A DNA stretch of 64,000 bases, taken from assembly GCF_021213805.1 (NCBI RefSeq), contig NZ_JAJQJI010000001.1, positions 565,944 to 629,943 of the forward strand, in the 5' to 3' direction. The position numbers and the translations under genes are program-made. The stretch is from Mycobacterium sp. MYCO198283. Lineage in GTDB: Bacteria; Actinomycetota; Actinomycetes; Mycobacteriales; Mycobacteriaceae. The notes beneath the pieces were generated by a model. It saw nothing but the letters and a program-made list of their open reading frames with translations. It was not told the origin of the DNA and did no database searches. This document shows positions 45,380 through 57,417 of the stretch, in pieces (position 1 is the stretch's first letter; every line of letters starts with the position of its first letter).

Positions 45380-46015
45380 TTACCGACGGGCTCGCCCGCG
45401 CACCCACAGCGCCGCGACGGCGCCCGCCTCGTTGGCGGCGAGGTGGGCGAGCAGCGGCGCCGCAAGGCTGCCGGTGCCGCGGCGCAGCTCCGCGAACACC
45501 CAGCCCGCCACCGCGGTCACCGCGACGGTGCCGATCACGGATTCGCCCGCCGCGCGCGCATCGGCGATGTGCCAGGTCCCGAACACCGCCGCCGAGACCA
45601 GCTGCCCGGCACGGCGCCCGAAGGCCTCCTCGGCCACCGATCCCAGCGCGCCGCGGAACGCCACCTCTTCGGTCCACGCGGTGCCAAGCGGGATGCGGAC
45701 CACCAGCCACTCCCAGGCCGGCTGCGGCGTGGCCCGCGCGGCCATACCCGCGCGCACGGCGGGGATGTTCACCGCGACCGCGGCTCCGGTGCCGACCAGC
45801 GCGGCCGCCGTGATCCCGACGCGCAGTCCGCGCCACAGCTCGGGCGGTCGCAGGCCGAGCCGCGAGTGGGTGAGCCGCAGCAGCGCGGTGGCCCACGCCG
45901 CGAAGATCACCGGCCGCCAGCGCTCGGAGATCCGCGGCTTGACGGCCACACCGAACGCCGCAAGACCCCCGGCGAGCGCCAGCGCGCGGGCGACGGCGGT
46001 AGGCCGCGCCTTCAT
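45380..46015 (-). CDS. CPBP (CAAX-type) intramembrane protease
   Basis: A 211-residue membrane protein of the CPBP/Abi family (Rv0804 position). Motif 1, EEVAFRGAL, motif 2, FGTWHIADA, and motif 3, HLAANEAGA, give the metal or glutamate/histidine active site in the membrane. About six helices are visible. Substrates are unknown. ATG 46015 overlaps the stop of the upstream hydrolase, ending the purSQ...L operon. Confidence 0.88.
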   Translation of the reverse strand: MKARPTAVARALALAGGLAAFGVAVKPRISERWRPVIFAAWATALLRLTHSRLGLRPPELWRGLRVGITAAALVGTGAAVAVNIPAVRAGMAARATPQPAWEWLVVRIPLGTAWTEEVAFRGALGSVAEEAFGRRAGQLVSAAVFGTWHIADARAAGESVIGTVAVTAVAGWVFAELRRGTGSLAAPLLAHLAANEAGAVAALWVRGRARR

Positions 46016-47774
46016 GCCGAACCGAACTGTCGCTGCTGCAGGACGGCTCGCACGCGCTCGGTGTCGGCGGCGGTCCAGCCGGCGGGCGGCGCGACCGCGG
46101 CCCAGCCGTCGAGCACCGTCAGCCCGTAGTTGTGGCCGTGGCCGCCGGGCACGCCGACCGCGTTGGTCATGTCTGCGCCGACCTGCCAGAAGGTGACGAT
46201 CGGATACCACCGCATCGCGCTCGAACGCCCCGGCGGTACCGGCTCTTTGAGCCAGTCGGGTTTCTTGAACAGCAGGTCCGGCGACCACCACACGATCGGA
46301 TCCGACGGGTGCTGCAGGAAGAGCACGCGGGTCCCCGGCCACGGCGGCTTCGCGACGGCCGCGATCTCCGACGGCGGATCGCCCATGCTGAAGCGCACGG
46401 TGCGGCCGCCGTCGTAGCGCGGCTCGACCTCGAAGGTGCCCGGGTCGCGCCGGTCGGTGAGCGCCCGCCACAGCGAGCTGGCGTTCGGTGGCCCCACCCA
46501 CAGCACCGAGTCGAAGCCCAGCTCGGAGATGTCGGGCAGGAAGCCGAATGCGCCCTGCCCGGCCATCGATCCGAGGCTCTCGCCGTACAACGCCAGGCGG
46601 GGCCGTCGATCCGGGGGGAGCGCCGACCACCAGCGGTGCACGGTGGTCACGAGCAGTCGGCCGGCCGCGACCGCCTTGTCCTTATCGGCAAGGAACGAGA
46701 TCCAGCTCGGCAAGTAGGAGTACTGCGAACCCACGATTGCGGTGTCGCCGTTGTACATCATCTCCAGCGATGCCGCGGCGACGGGGTTGATCCAGCCCGT
46801 CCCGGTGGTCGGCGAGATGACCAGGATCTCGCGGTCGGCGGCCCCGGTGCGGTCGAGTTCACGCACCAGCGTGTTCATGCGACCCTCGTCGGTGTCCGCG
46901 GTCCCCAGCCCGGCGTAGATCCGGACGGGTTCGCGGGCCCCGGGGCCGTTCAACGCGGTGAGGTCGGCGACGCTGGGTCCGCCCGCGACGAAGTTGCGGC
47001 CCTGGTAGCCGAGGCTGTCCCAGGACGCGAACGACGCCGGGCTGCCGGATCTTTCGGGCGCCGTGGGCTGCGTGACGCCCGCCCGGGTCTGTTCGTCCTG
47101 CGGCCGTGCCGCCGCTGCGGTCACCGCGAAGAAGCCGCGGATGAGCACACCGTTGACGAGCATCACCACCAGCGCGACGACGATCGCGACGCCGAACAGC
47201 AGCGCCACCTCGTCGTGCATGTGGAAGCGACGCTTGAACAGCCGGGTGAGCAGCCGGCTGAGGTCGCGCAGCACGCGCGCTATGCCGATCACCAGCGCTC
47301 CGACCGCCACCGAGACCAGGACCGTGCGCAGGTAGCCCGGCGTCTGCGGACCTTCGACGCCCATCAGCTGCGAGATCTGCCGCTGCCAGCGCGCGGCGGG
47401 GATGAGCATCAGGATGCAGGCCGCCGCCGAGACCGCGACGACCCCGGCCTTCAGCACCGACAGCACCCAGCCGGCCGGCGGCCACCACGCCCGGTCGCGG
47501 AACACGAACGCGAACAACACCTTTCCGACCAGGACACCCAGGCCGTAGCCGATCGCGGCGTTGACGCCGCCGATCAGGCCCTGGAAGAGCCAGTCACGCG
47601 GCAACAGCGACGGCGTCAGCGACAGGCAGAAGAACAACGCCCCGAACGGGATACCGACGAAGTCGAGCCGCAGCAGGCTCCACGCCCACCGCAGGAACGC
47701 ACCGCGGTGTCGCTGCCGGGCGTCGGTCTCAGCGGCGGCCGGAGTTGCCGTCGTCGCCGTCGCGTCCTCGGTGG

Positions 47775-47778
<4 letters not shown>
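46012..47778 (-). CDS. Membrane alpha/beta-hydrolase (PF10081 type), 588 aa
   Basis: A 588-residue protein with an N-terminal part of about five membrane helices (residues 35-235) and a C-terminal alpha/beta-hydrolase of the Abhydrolase_9 family. The nucleophile is in [11 protein letters not shown], the acid probably in HPSDPIVWW, and the His in GGHGHNY. Typical family phrases are TTGTGWINP and VGPPNASS. Likely a lipid or envelope esterase facing the outside. It overlaps purL (ATGA) upstream and the CPBP protease downstream. Confidence 0.85.
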
Positions 47779-50072
<2,294 letters not shown>

Positions 50073-50102
50073 GCACGACAGTCTAGGTTGCGGGTGTCCG
50101 GG

Positions 50103-51371
50103 TCAGCTCGGTGACAGAAACGCCTGCAGCGCCGCGGCGTAGGCGGCGACGTCGTGGGCGCCCATCAGCTCGCGCGCCGAGTGCATGGCCAGCTGCGCGG
50201 CACCGACGTCGACGGTCGGGATGCCGGTGTTCGCGGCGGTCATGGGCCCGATGGTGGAGCCGCAGGGCAGATCGGCGCGGTGCTCGTAGCGCTGCAGCGG
50301 CACCCCGGCCTGCCGGCAGGCCAGCGCGAACGCCGCAGCCGAACGGCCGTCGGTGGCGTAGCGCAGGTTCGGCTGCACCTTGAGCACCGGCCCGCCGTTG
50401 ACCTCGATCGGGTGGCCGGGTTCGTGCCGCTCGGGATAGTTCGGATGGGTGGCGTGCGCCATGTCGCCCGACGCCACCACCGAGGCGGGCAGCAGCCGCA
50501 GGTAATCCTCCCGGCCGCCGCCCGCGGCGAGCACGATGCGCTCCAGCACGGTGGTCAGCAGGGTCGACTGCGCACCGTGGTCCGACGTCGATCCGACTTC
50601 TTCGTGGTCGAACAGCGCGAGCACCGGAACGGAGGCGCCCGGCTGCGCGCCCAGCAGCGCCGCCATGCCCGCATAGCAGGTGGCCTGGTTGTCGAGCCGC
50701 GGCGCGCTGAGCATGCCGCCGTCGGCGCCGACGATCCGCGACGGCGCGGTGTCGTGGGTCATCAGGTCGAAGCCCAGGACGTCGCCCGCCGGCACGCCCG
50801 CGGTGTCGGCGACGTGGTCGACGAAGCGGCCCGCCCCGTCGCCGGTGGCCCACACGGCGTTGACGTGCCGCTGCGGGTCGAGGGTCAGCGACCGGCGGTC
50901 CTCGGCGAGGTGGATGGCCAGCTGCGGCACCCGGAGGATCGGTTCGTCGATGCGCACCAGGTGCTCGGCCACCCCGTCGCCCGACCGGACCAGCAGCCGG
51001 CCGCTGATGCCGAGGTCGCGGTCGAGCCAGGAGTTCAGCCAGACCCCGCCGTAGGGCTCCAGCGCCACGACGGCCCAGCCGGCGGCCGACCGGTCGGGCT
51101 GCTGCTTGACCCGCAGGTTGGGGCTGTCGGTGTGCGCGCCGACCACCCGGAACGGCCGGCCGGGCGCGCCGTCGCCGTTCCAGGCGACGAGCGACCCGGA
51201 CCGCACCGTGAAGTACCGCCCGCCGGCCGCGGGCCAGGTGTCGGATTCGGCGAGCTCGGTGTAGCCGGCGTCGCGCAGCCGCCCGGCGACCGTCGCGCAC
51301 GCGTGGTACGGCGACGGCGAGGCGTCGATGAAGTCGCAGAGCTCGGTGGGACCGGCAGCCATGGCCGTCAT
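50103..51371 (-). CDS. pepC: M18 aminopeptidase PepC
   Basis: A 422-residue metallo-aminopeptidase of family M18 (Rv0800). Zinc ligands and catalytic residues lie in [29 protein letters not shown] and the C-terminal [20 protein letters not shown]. It removes N-terminal acidic or neutral residues from peptides; cytoplasmic, no signal. ATG 51371 overlaps the methyltransferase stop and the gene lies 30 bases before purL. Confidence 0.94.
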   Translation of the reverse strand: MTAMAAGPTELCDFIDASPSPYHACATVAGRLRDAGYTELAESDTWPAAGGRYFTVRSGSLVAWNGDGAPGRPFRVVGAHTDSPNLRVKQQPDRSAAGWAVVALEPYGGVWLNSWLDRDLGISGRLLVRSGDGVAEHLVRIDEPILRVPQLAIHLAEDRRSLTLDPQRHVNAVWATGDGAGRFVDHVADTAGVPAGDVLGFDLMTHDTAPSRIVGADGGMLSAPRLDNQATCYAGMAALLGAQPGASVPVLALFDHEEVGSTSDHGAQSTLLTTVLERIVLAAGGGREDYLRLLPASVVASGDMAHATHPNYPERHEPGHPIEVNGGPVLKVQPNLRYATDGRSAAAFALACRQAGVPLQRYEHRADLPCGSTIGPMTAANTGIPTVDVGAAQLAMHSARELMGAHDVAAYAAALQAFLSPS

Positions 51372-51967
51372 CCTCGCAGGACGGTCACCGCGAAGTCGGC
51401 GTCCGGGGTCCAGGGCCGCAGATCCCAGGTCGCAAAGCGGATGTCGACGGAGAGCCCGGCCGCCGCGGCGTGGGTGTCGAAGTCAGCGAGCTCGTAGCCG
51501 CGTCCGGCGCCGAAGCCCACCACCACCGGTCCCCCGGCGACCACGTGCGCCGCCACCTGCCGCAGCACGTCCACCTCGGTGCCGGGCGCCACGAACGTCA
51601 TCACGTTGCCGGCCAGCACGGCGCCGTCGAAGCGGCGGCGGGACCCGTCCTCGGCGCGCAGGTCGAGTTCACTCAGGTCGCCGACCTGCCACTTTCCGCG
51701 CGGGTGGTCGGCAGCGGCCGCGGCGATCAGCGCCTCGTCGGCGTCGACGCCGAGCACCGGGTGGCCGAGGTCGATCAGCGCGGCGCCCACGCGGCCGGTG
51801 CCGCAGCCGGCGTCGAGCACCGACGCGCCCGGCGGCAGCAGCGCGTGCAGGAAGCGGGCCTCCCCGCCCAGGTCGGCGCCCTCGGCCGCCAACTTGCGGA
51901 AGCGTTCGATGTACCACTGCGAGTGCCCGGCACGGGTGTCGGTGACCCAGCGGGTAGGAGGCGCCAC
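51368..51967 (-). CDS. Class I methyltransferase, 199 aa
   Basis: A 199-residue SAM-dependent methyltransferase with motif [13 protein letters not shown] and acidic loop GVDADEA. The N-terminal [16 protein letters not shown] suits the small-molecule type. GTG 51967 lies 7 bases after the purQ stop; its end overlaps pepC. Substrate unknown; the operon place may only reflect co-expression. Confidence 0.85.
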   Translation of the reverse strand: MAPPTRWVTDTRAGHSQWYIERFRKLAAEGADLGGEARFLHALLPPGASVLDAGCGTGRVGAALIDLGHPVLGVDADEALIAAAAADHPRGKWQVGDLSELDLRAEDGSRRRFDGAVLAGNVMTFVAPGTEVDVLRQVAAHVVAGGPVVVGFGAGRGYELADFDTHAAAAGLSVDIRFATWDLRPWTPDADFAVTVLRG

Positions 51968-51974
51968 GGCCGGC

Positions 51975-52649
51975 TCAGACGGTGAGGACCGCGTCGAACA
52001 CCGAGAGGAACATGCCCAGCCCGTCGTCGGACGGGCCGGTGAGCGCCTCGGTGGCGTGCTCGGGATGTGGCATCAGGCCGACGACGCGGCCGTTGGCGGA
52101 GCTGATGCCGGCGATGTCGCGCATCGAGCCGTTGAGGTTCTCGCGGAACCGGAACACGACCCGGCCCTCGCCTTCGAGCTCGTCGAGCACCGACTCGGGG
52201 GCCACGTAGCGGCCCTCGCCCGATTTCAGCGGGATCAGCAGGTCGGCGCCTTGCTCATAGCGCGACGACCACGCGGTGGTGTTGTTTTCGACGTGCAGCC
52301 AGACGTCGCGGCAGATGAAGTGCAGGTTTTGGTTACGGGTGAGCGCACCGGGCAGCAGCCCGGCTTCGCACAGCACCTGGAAGCCGTTGCAGATGCCCAG
52401 CACGGGAAGACCGCCGCGCGCTGCGTCGACGACCTCGCCCATCACCGGCGCGAACTTCGCGATGGCGCCGGCGCGCAGGTAGTCGCCGTAGGAGAAGCCG
52501 CCCGGCACGATCACCGCGTCGACGCCCTTGAGGTCGGCGTCGGCGTGCCACAGGCTGACCGGTTCGCCGCCGGCCAGCCGCACCGCCCGTGCGGCGTCGA
52601 CGTCGTCGAGTGATCCGGGGAAGGTGATCACACCGATGCGCGCGCTCAT
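51975..52649 (-). CDS. purQ: FGAM synthase glutaminase subunit
   Basis: A 224-residue class I glutamine amidotransferase supplying ammonia to PurL. Nucleophile Cys in GICNGFQ; the His and Glu of the triad are in MPHPEHA near the C-terminus. ATG 52649 overlaps the purS stop. Rv0788 equivalent. Confidence 0.97.
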   Translation of the reverse strand: MSARIGVITFPGSLDDVDAARAVRLAGGEPVSLWHADADLKGVDAVIVPGGFSYGDYLRAGAIAKFAPVMGEVVDAARGGLPVLGICNGFQVLCEAGLLPGALTRNQNLHFICRDVWLHVENNTTAWSSRYEQGADLLIPLKSGEGRYVAPESVLDELEGEGRVVFRFRENLNGSMRDIAGISSANGRVVGLMPHPEHATEALTGPSDDGLGMFLSVFDAVLTV

Positions 52650-52885
52650 ACCTGCTCCCTGCTCACCGACCAGTCCTCGATCACCGTGTTCGCCAGCAGC
52701 GACTCCGCGATCTTCGCGACCGCCTCGTCGTCGATGCTGTCGTCGACCTCGAGCTCGAACCGCTTGCCCTGCCGCACGTCCGACACCCCGCCGTAGCCGA
52801 GCCGTCCCAGCGCGCGGGCGATCGCCTGGCCCTGCGGGTCGAGTATTTCCGCCTTGGGCATGACGTTCACGACGACGCGGGCCAC
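52646..52885 (-). CDS. purS: FGAM synthase subunit PurS
   Basis: A 79-residue PurS, the small protein that joins PurL and PurQ for ammonia channelling. Conserved parts: [31 protein letters not shown]. First gene of the operon; the 66 bases upstream to the next leftward gene may hold its promoter. The stop overlaps purQ. Confidence 0.95.
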   Translation of the reverse strand: MARVVVNVMPKAEILDPQGQAIARALGRLGYGGVSDVRQGKRFELEVDDSIDDEAVAKIAESLLANTVIEDWSVSREQV

Positions 52886-52951
52886 GCGCGACTCCTACGA
52901 GTTCGGTACGGATTTGCCACCTGAGCCTACCGGCGGCGGCCGGTTGCGGCC

Positions 52952-53617
52952 CTATCGGCACGACCCGACGTAGGCGCCGCACAGCGGTGCGACCAGCGCG
53001 TCGAGCAGCTGCGCGTCGTCGACGGCCGGCCAGGCGACGGCCGGCGGTGACGTCGACCACATCGCAAGCTCGACCAGGCTTCCGCTGCGCGGGTGGGCCG
53101 CCACGTATTGCCGCAGCACACCGCGGACCGGATCGGTGACCACGCCGGCGAGCCGGTTCGCGCGGTCGGTGGTGACCACGGGCGGCGCGCCGCCCAAGCA
53201 GCTGCGCAGCGCCACGGCCGCGGTGCGCATCACCTGGTCGACCAGCATCCCGGTGTGCTGGGTGTCGCCACGCCAGTGCAGCACCTGGACCTGCAGCTGC
53301 CACTGCCCGGACGGTTGGGGCACCACCGCCGTGGCGGCGACGGCGTAGCTGCGCGGATCGTCGGGGCGCGGCGGCGTATAGCACCACTCGTTGAACCGGA
53401 ACACCGGCGCGGCGACCGGCGTCGCGCGCTGCGCGAGCGCCGGCCACCCGTAAACGCCGTTCAGCGGCAACACCGCCGGCGCGGGCCAGGCGGAGGCCGG
53501 GATCCGGTCGCACACCGGCGGGCAGCGCTCGGGTTCGGCGACAGCGGCGCCGGCCGCCAGCAGTCCCCCCACCGCCAACGACGCCGTCACCGTGACCGCG
53601 GTCAGCCATCGGATCAC
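52952..53617 (-). CDS. Secreted protein of unknown function, 221 aa
   Basis: A leftward 221-residue protein with a signal peptide ([20 protein letters not shown], cut likely at AVAEPE). The mature part has about six Cys ([31 protein letters not shown]), probably disulfide-bonded, and no catalytic motif I know. GTG 53617 has GGGAGGG 7 bases upstream. It is 66 bases before purS in the same direction; no link with purines is evident. Confidence 0.8.
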   Translation of the reverse strand: MIRWLTAVTVTASLAVGGLLAAGAAVAEPERCPPVCDRIPASAWPAPAVLPLNGVYGWPALAQRATPVAAPVFRFNEWCYTPPRPDDPRSYAVAATAVVPQPSGQWQLQVQVLHWRGDTQHTGMLVDQVMRTAAVALRSCLGGAPPVVTTDRANRLAGVVTDPVRGVLRQYVAAHPRSGSLVELAMWSTSPPAVAWPAVDDAQLLDALVAPLCGAYVGSCR

Positions 53618-53706
53618 TACAAGTCCCTCCCTGGCGGGAGGATACTCACCGACGACGCGGCCGCAACGTCCTTCGCGCAACCCGGCGCAGGCAGCACAAT
53701 CGGCGC

Positions 53707-54345
53707 ATGCAGCTCACTCACTTCGGGCACTCGTGCCTGCTCGCCGACATCGCCGGGACCACGCTGTTGTTCGACCCGGGGGTGTTCTCGCACGGCTTCG
53801 AGGGCATCACCGGCCTGTCCGCGGTGCTGATCACCCACCAGCACCCCGACCACGCCGACCCCAAGCGGCTGCCGGCGCTCATCGACGCCAACCCCGGCGC
53901 CGCGTTCTACGCCGACCCGCAGACCGCGGCGCAGCTCGGCGAGCCGTGGCAGGCGGTCAATGTTGGTGACCGATTCTCCGTGGGCGGACTGGACATCCGC
54001 GGCGTCGGCGGTGCGCACGCGATCATCCACCCCGAGATCCCCAACATCGACAACATCTCCTACCTGGTCGGCGACGGCCAGCACGCCGCGCGGCTCATGC
54101 ATCCCGGCGACGCGCTGTACCTGCCGGGTGAACCGGTCGACGTGCTCGCGCTGCCCGCCGCCGCGCCGTGGATGCGCATCTCCGAGGCCGTCGAGTACCT
54201 GCGCGGCGTCAACCCGCGCGCCGCGGTGCCGATCCACCAGGGCATCGTCGCGCCGGAGGCCCGCGGCATCTACTACTCGCGGTTCACCGAGATGGGCCGG
54301 GCGCAGTTCCGGGTGCTCGACGAGGAGAACGGCACCGAGCTGTAG
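53707..54345 (+). CDS. Metallo-beta-lactamase-fold hydrolase
   Basis: A 212-residue UlaG/ZiPD-like metallohydrolase (Rv0786c position). The metal motif HQHPDHAD, N-terminal THFGHSC and HPGD further on are present, with a final GIVAPEARG segment. The substrate is unknown; relatives act on cyclic or phosphodiester compounds. Divergent from the secreted protein and end-to-end with the flavoprotein gene, whose stop begins at the next base. Confidence 0.88.
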   Translation: MQLTHFGHSCLLADIAGTTLLFDPGVFSHGFEGITGLSAVLITHQHPDHADPKRLPALIDANPGAAFYADPQTAAQLGEPWQAVNVGDRFSVGGLDIRGVGGAHAIIHPEIPNIDNISYLVGDGQHAARLMHPGDALYLPGEPVDVLALPAAAPWMRISEAVEYLRGVNPRAAVPIHQGIVAPEARGIYYSRFTEMGRAQFRVLDEENGTEL

Positions 54346-55986
54346 TCAGACCGCTGCGGCCGCGGCCCGGCCCGCCGCCCGGCCGGAGAAGATGCAGCCG
54401 CCCAGGAACGTGCCCTCCAGCGATCGGTAGCCGTGGACGCCGCCGCCGCCGAAGCCGGCCACCTCGCCGGCCGCGTACAGCCCGTCGAACACCTCGCCGC
54501 CGGCCTTGAGGACCCGGGCGTCGAGGTCGGTCTCGATGCCGCCCAGCGTCTTTCGGGTCAGGATGTGCAGTTTGACGGCGATCAGCGGGCCCGCCTTGGG
54601 ATCGGTGAGCCGGTGCGGCGCGGCGATGCGGAACAGCCTGTCGCCGAGGAAGTTCCGCGCGGTGCGCAACGCCGCGATCTGGGCGTCCTTGGTGAAGGTG
54701 TTGACGATCTCGCGGTCGCGGGCGACGACCTCGGTCTCGACGGCGGCGTAGTCCAGCGGCACGACGTCGGGCAGCTCGTTCATCGCCGCCACCAGCTCGG
54801 GAAGCGTGTCGGCGCTGACGAAGTCGACGCCGCGCTCGACGAACGCCCGCACGGGCGCCGCGGGGCCGGGCCGCACCCGCGAGAGCACCTTGGCGATGCT
54901 GCGGCCGGTGAGGTCGGGGTTCTGCTCCTGACCCGAGAGCGCGAACTCCTTTTCGATGATCTTCTCGTTGAGGACGAACCACGTGTAGTCGTGCCCCGAC
55001 CGCGCGATGTGCTCCAGCGTGCCGAGCGTGTCGAAGCCGGGATACAGCGGCGCGGGCAGCCGACGGCCGGTGGCGTCGAGCCACAGCGACGACGGGCCGG
55101 GCAGGATGCGGATGCCGTGCGACGGCCAGATCGGGTCGTAGTTGGTGATGCCCTCGGTGTAATGCCACATGCGGTCGCGGTTGATCAGGTTCGCGCCGGC
55201 CGCTTCGGTGATGCCGAGCATCCGGCCGTCGACGTGGGCGGGCACACCGGCCAGCAGCTGCTCGGGCACCCGGCCCATGCGGGCGGGCCAGTTCTGCCGC
55301 ACGGCGTCGATGTTGCCGCCGATACCGCCACTGGTGACGATCACGGCCTGCGCCCCGAACGTGAAGTCGCCGACCACGTTCCGCGAGCTTGCGACGCCGC
55401 GGGCGGCCGTCGAGGGTTCGAGCACCGCACCGCGGACGCCCGTCACGGCGCCGCCGGTGACGATGAGCTCGTCGACCCGGTGGCGGTGCGCGAACCGGAC
55501 GTTCGGCGCATCCCGCAGCGGGCGGGCGAACATCTCGACGAGCGCCGGCCCGGTGCCCCAGGTGATGTGGAAGCGGGGCACCGAGTTGCCGTGGCCGCGG
55601 GCGTCGTAGCCGCCGCGCTCCGCCCAGCCGACCAGCGGAAAGATCTTGAGGCCGCGGTCACGCAGCCAGCGGTACTTCTCGCCCGACGCGAAGTCGACGT
55701 AGGCGTGCGCCCATTGCCGCGGCCAGTGGTCCTCGGGCCGGTCGAAGGTGGCCGAACCCAGCCAGTCCTGCAGCGCGAGGTCGTAGCTGTCGCGGACGCC
55801 GAGCCGGCGCTGCTCCGGGCTGTCGACGAAGAACAGCCCGCCGAACGACCAGTAGGCCTGCCCGCCGAGGTTCGCCGCGTTCTCCTGGTCGAGGACGAGC
55901 ACCCGCTTGCCGGCCGCGGCCGCCTCGCCCGCGGCGACCAGCCCGGCCAGCCCCGCTCCCACCACGATGACGTCGGTGTCACTCAC
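54346..55986 (-). CDS. FAD-binding dehydrogenase, 3-ketosteroid dehydrogenase-like
   Basis: A 546-residue flavoprotein, homologue of Rv0785. The N-terminal FAD motif is VVGAGLAGLVAAGEA; the C-terminal FAD part is YAAGEVAGFGGGG. It belongs to the FAD_binding_2 group with KstD and fumarate reductases; true KstD Tyr/His catalytic motifs are not obvious, so steroid activity is unsure. A -10 TAGCGT lies 7 bases before GTG 55986 on the minus strand, so the mRNA is probably leaderless. Confidence 0.85.
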   Translation of the reverse strand: MSDTDVIVVGAGLAGLVAAGEAAAAGKRVLVLDQENAANLGGQAYWSFGGLFFVDSPEQRRLGVRDSYDLALQDWLGSATFDRPEDHWPRQWAHAYVDFASGEKYRWLRDRGLKIFPLVGWAERGGYDARGHGNSVPRFHITWGTGPALVEMFARPLRDAPNVRFAHRHRVDELIVTGGAVTGVRGAVLEPSTAARGVASSRNVVGDFTFGAQAVIVTSGGIGGNIDAVRQNWPARMGRVPEQLLAGVPAHVDGRMLGITEAAGANLINRDRMWHYTEGITNYDPIWPSHGIRILPGPSSLWLDATGRRLPAPLYPGFDTLGTLEHIARSGHDYTWFVLNEKIIEKEFALSGQEQNPDLTGRSIAKVLSRVRPGPAAPVRAFVERGVDFVSADTLPELVAAMNELPDVVPLDYAAVETEVVARDREIVNTFTKDAQIAALRTARNFLGDRLFRIAAPHRLTDPKAGPLIAVKLHILTRKTLGGIETDLDARVLKAGGEVFDGLYAAGEVAGFGGGGVHGYRSLEGTFLGGCIFSGRAAGRAAAAAV

Positions 55987-56013
55987 GCGGCCCACGCTAG
56001 CCGCCGGAGTCGA

Positions 56014-56718
56014 TCAGGCGGCGTCGACCAGCGCGGCTTGCGGCTCCCAGCGGTAGACGTCCGGCACGGACCCGTGGTGCAGCGCGAGCTCGATCGCGTC
56101 GAGCATGGCGTGGCGCACCGCCGGCTTGCGCAGCTGCTTGGCGGTGGTGGCCAGCCGGACGACACCGCCGCGGCGGGCGGTGCGCTCGACCGACAGCACC
56201 AGCGTGCGACACCACCAGGGTTCGGTGAGGAAGCCGTTGCCGATGCCGAGGACGCGGGCGCGCAGCGCGGTCTGGCGAGTCAGATCCGTGACGGCGTCGA
56301 TGCCGGCCAGCAGCCGGAAACCGTTGCGCGGCAACGTTTTCACCGTTCCGGACGACACGGTCCAGCCCGGCGCCGCGAACAGCCGGGTGCGCAGGCCCAG
56401 ATGCTCGAGCACCCGGTCGGCGGCCATGATGCGCAGGTTCGCCTCGTGGGCGGGCAGCGCCGCGAACTCCGGGCGCCGCTTGGCGGTGGCTGCCTCGTCG
56501 TAACCGTGCAGCACCACCGCCGCGCCGGCCGCCCGCTGGTCACGCAGCCAGGCGACGGTCGGCTCGTCGTCGGCCAGCCGGTAGCCCCCGCCCAGCCGGG
56601 GCGCCACCAGCAGCGACACCGGGACGTCGCGCGCGGCGAGCGTCTGCCGGAACTCCGCGACGTCGGCGAGGGTGCGGTCGCGGATACCCGAGATGGAGAC
56701 GATCAGCTGGCCTGCCAT
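56014..56718 (-). CDS. DUF2334 polysaccharide-deacetylase-like protein
   Basis: A 234-residue protein of the DUF2334 family (carbohydrate-esterase-4-like barrel). LIVSISGIRDRTL begins the fold, VVLHGYDEA holds a His-containing metal motif, and LFAAPGWTVSSGT matches the family's active-site strand. There is no signal peptide. Function unknown, possibly sugar deacetylation. The ATG at 56718 starts the conserved part; a longer frame to 56763 lacks a ribosome site. Confidence 0.75.
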   Translation of the reverse strand: MAGQLIVSISGIRDRTLADVAEFRQTLAARDVPVSLLVAPRLGGGYRLADDEPTVAWLRDQRAAGAAVVLHGYDEAATAKRRPEFAALPAHEANLRIMAADRVLEHLGLRTRLFAAPGWTVSSGTVKTLPRNGFRLLAGIDAVTDLTRQTALRARVLGIGNGFLTEPWWCRTLVLSVERTARRGGVVRLATTAKQLRKPAVRHAMLDAIELALHHGSVPDVYRWEPQAALVDAA

Positions 56719-56791
56719 GGCCCCGAGTGTGGCGGCGGCAGGTGACGAGACGGTGTCGCACACGCTGCCGACAGGTGATATCCGTCGCTCA

Positions 56792-56869
56792 CCTCAGTGC
56801 GCGATCCCCCGTCGCTTCGCTCGCCTCAATGCACGATCCCCCGTCGCTTCGCTCGCCTCAGTGCGCGGG
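56792..56869. repeat. 32-bp tandem repeat at the 3' end of the peroxidase gene
   Basis: Two full 32-bp units (56792-56823 and 56824-56855; two differences) and a 14-base partial third, which overlaps the last codons and stop of the glutathione peroxidase gene. Each contains GTCGCTTCGCTCG. Confidence 0.8.
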
Positions 56870-57352
56870 CAACACCGCCTCGATGGCCTCGATGACCTCC
56901 GGGGCGTCGGGCGCGGTGCGCGGCCGGAACCGCCCGGCCACCACCCCGCCGGGCGCGAGCAGGAACTTCTCGAAGTTCCACTGCACGTCGCCGGCCTCAC
57001 CGCCGGCGTCGGGTGTCTGTGTCAGCTCGGCGTAGAGCGGATGCCGGTCGGGTCCGTTGACGTCGGTCTTCTCCAGCAGCGGGAAGGTGACACCGTAGGT
57101 GGTGGAGCAGAACTCGCGGATCTCCTCGGCGCTGCCCGGCTCCTGACCCATGAACTGGTTGCACGGCACGCCGATCACCGTCAGCCCGCGGTCGGCGTAG
57201 TCGCGGGCCAGCCGTTCCAGCGCCGAATACTGCGGCGTCAGACCGCATTTCGAGGCGACGTTGACGACGAGCACCGCCCGGTCGGCATAGGCCGCGAGCG
57301 ACGTCGGTTCGCCGTCGAGGGTGGTCAACGGAATGTCGAGCAGGCTGGTCAC
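56858..57352 (-). CDS. Glutathione-peroxidase-type peroxidase
   Basis: A 164-residue thiol peroxidase. The active site is NVASKCGLTPQY with Cys in place of selenocysteine; GVPCNQFMGQEPG holds Gln and a likely resolving Cys, and WNFEKFL holds the Trp and Asn. As mycobacteria lack glutathione, thioredoxin or mycothiol is the probable reductant. I chose GTG 57352 because GGAGG lies 5 bases before it, overlapping the frame's first GTG at 57358. It is divergent from the exporter gene. Confidence 0.92.
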   Translation of the reverse strand: MTSLLDIPLTTLDGEPTSLAAYADRAVLVVNVASKCGLTPQYSALERLARDYADRGLTVIGVPCNQFMGQEPGSAEEIREFCSTTYGVTFPLLEKTDVNGPDRHPLYAELTQTPDAGGEAGDVQWNFEKFLLAPGGVVAGRFRPRTAPDAPEVIEAIEAVLPAH

Positions 57353-57417
57353 GCGCACCTCCCGGGCGTCGGAGCCGATCGTGCGGGAAGTCTAGCGACC
57401 CGGTTAGGCTCGGTGCG

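Noticed and set aside
50154..51497. Long rightward frames opposite pepC, ptrB, purL and others (for example 50154-51497 and 59626-61782)
   Set aside because: They are antisense to clearly conserved enzymes, with Arg/Gly/Pro/Val-rich composition typical of high-GC mirror frames.
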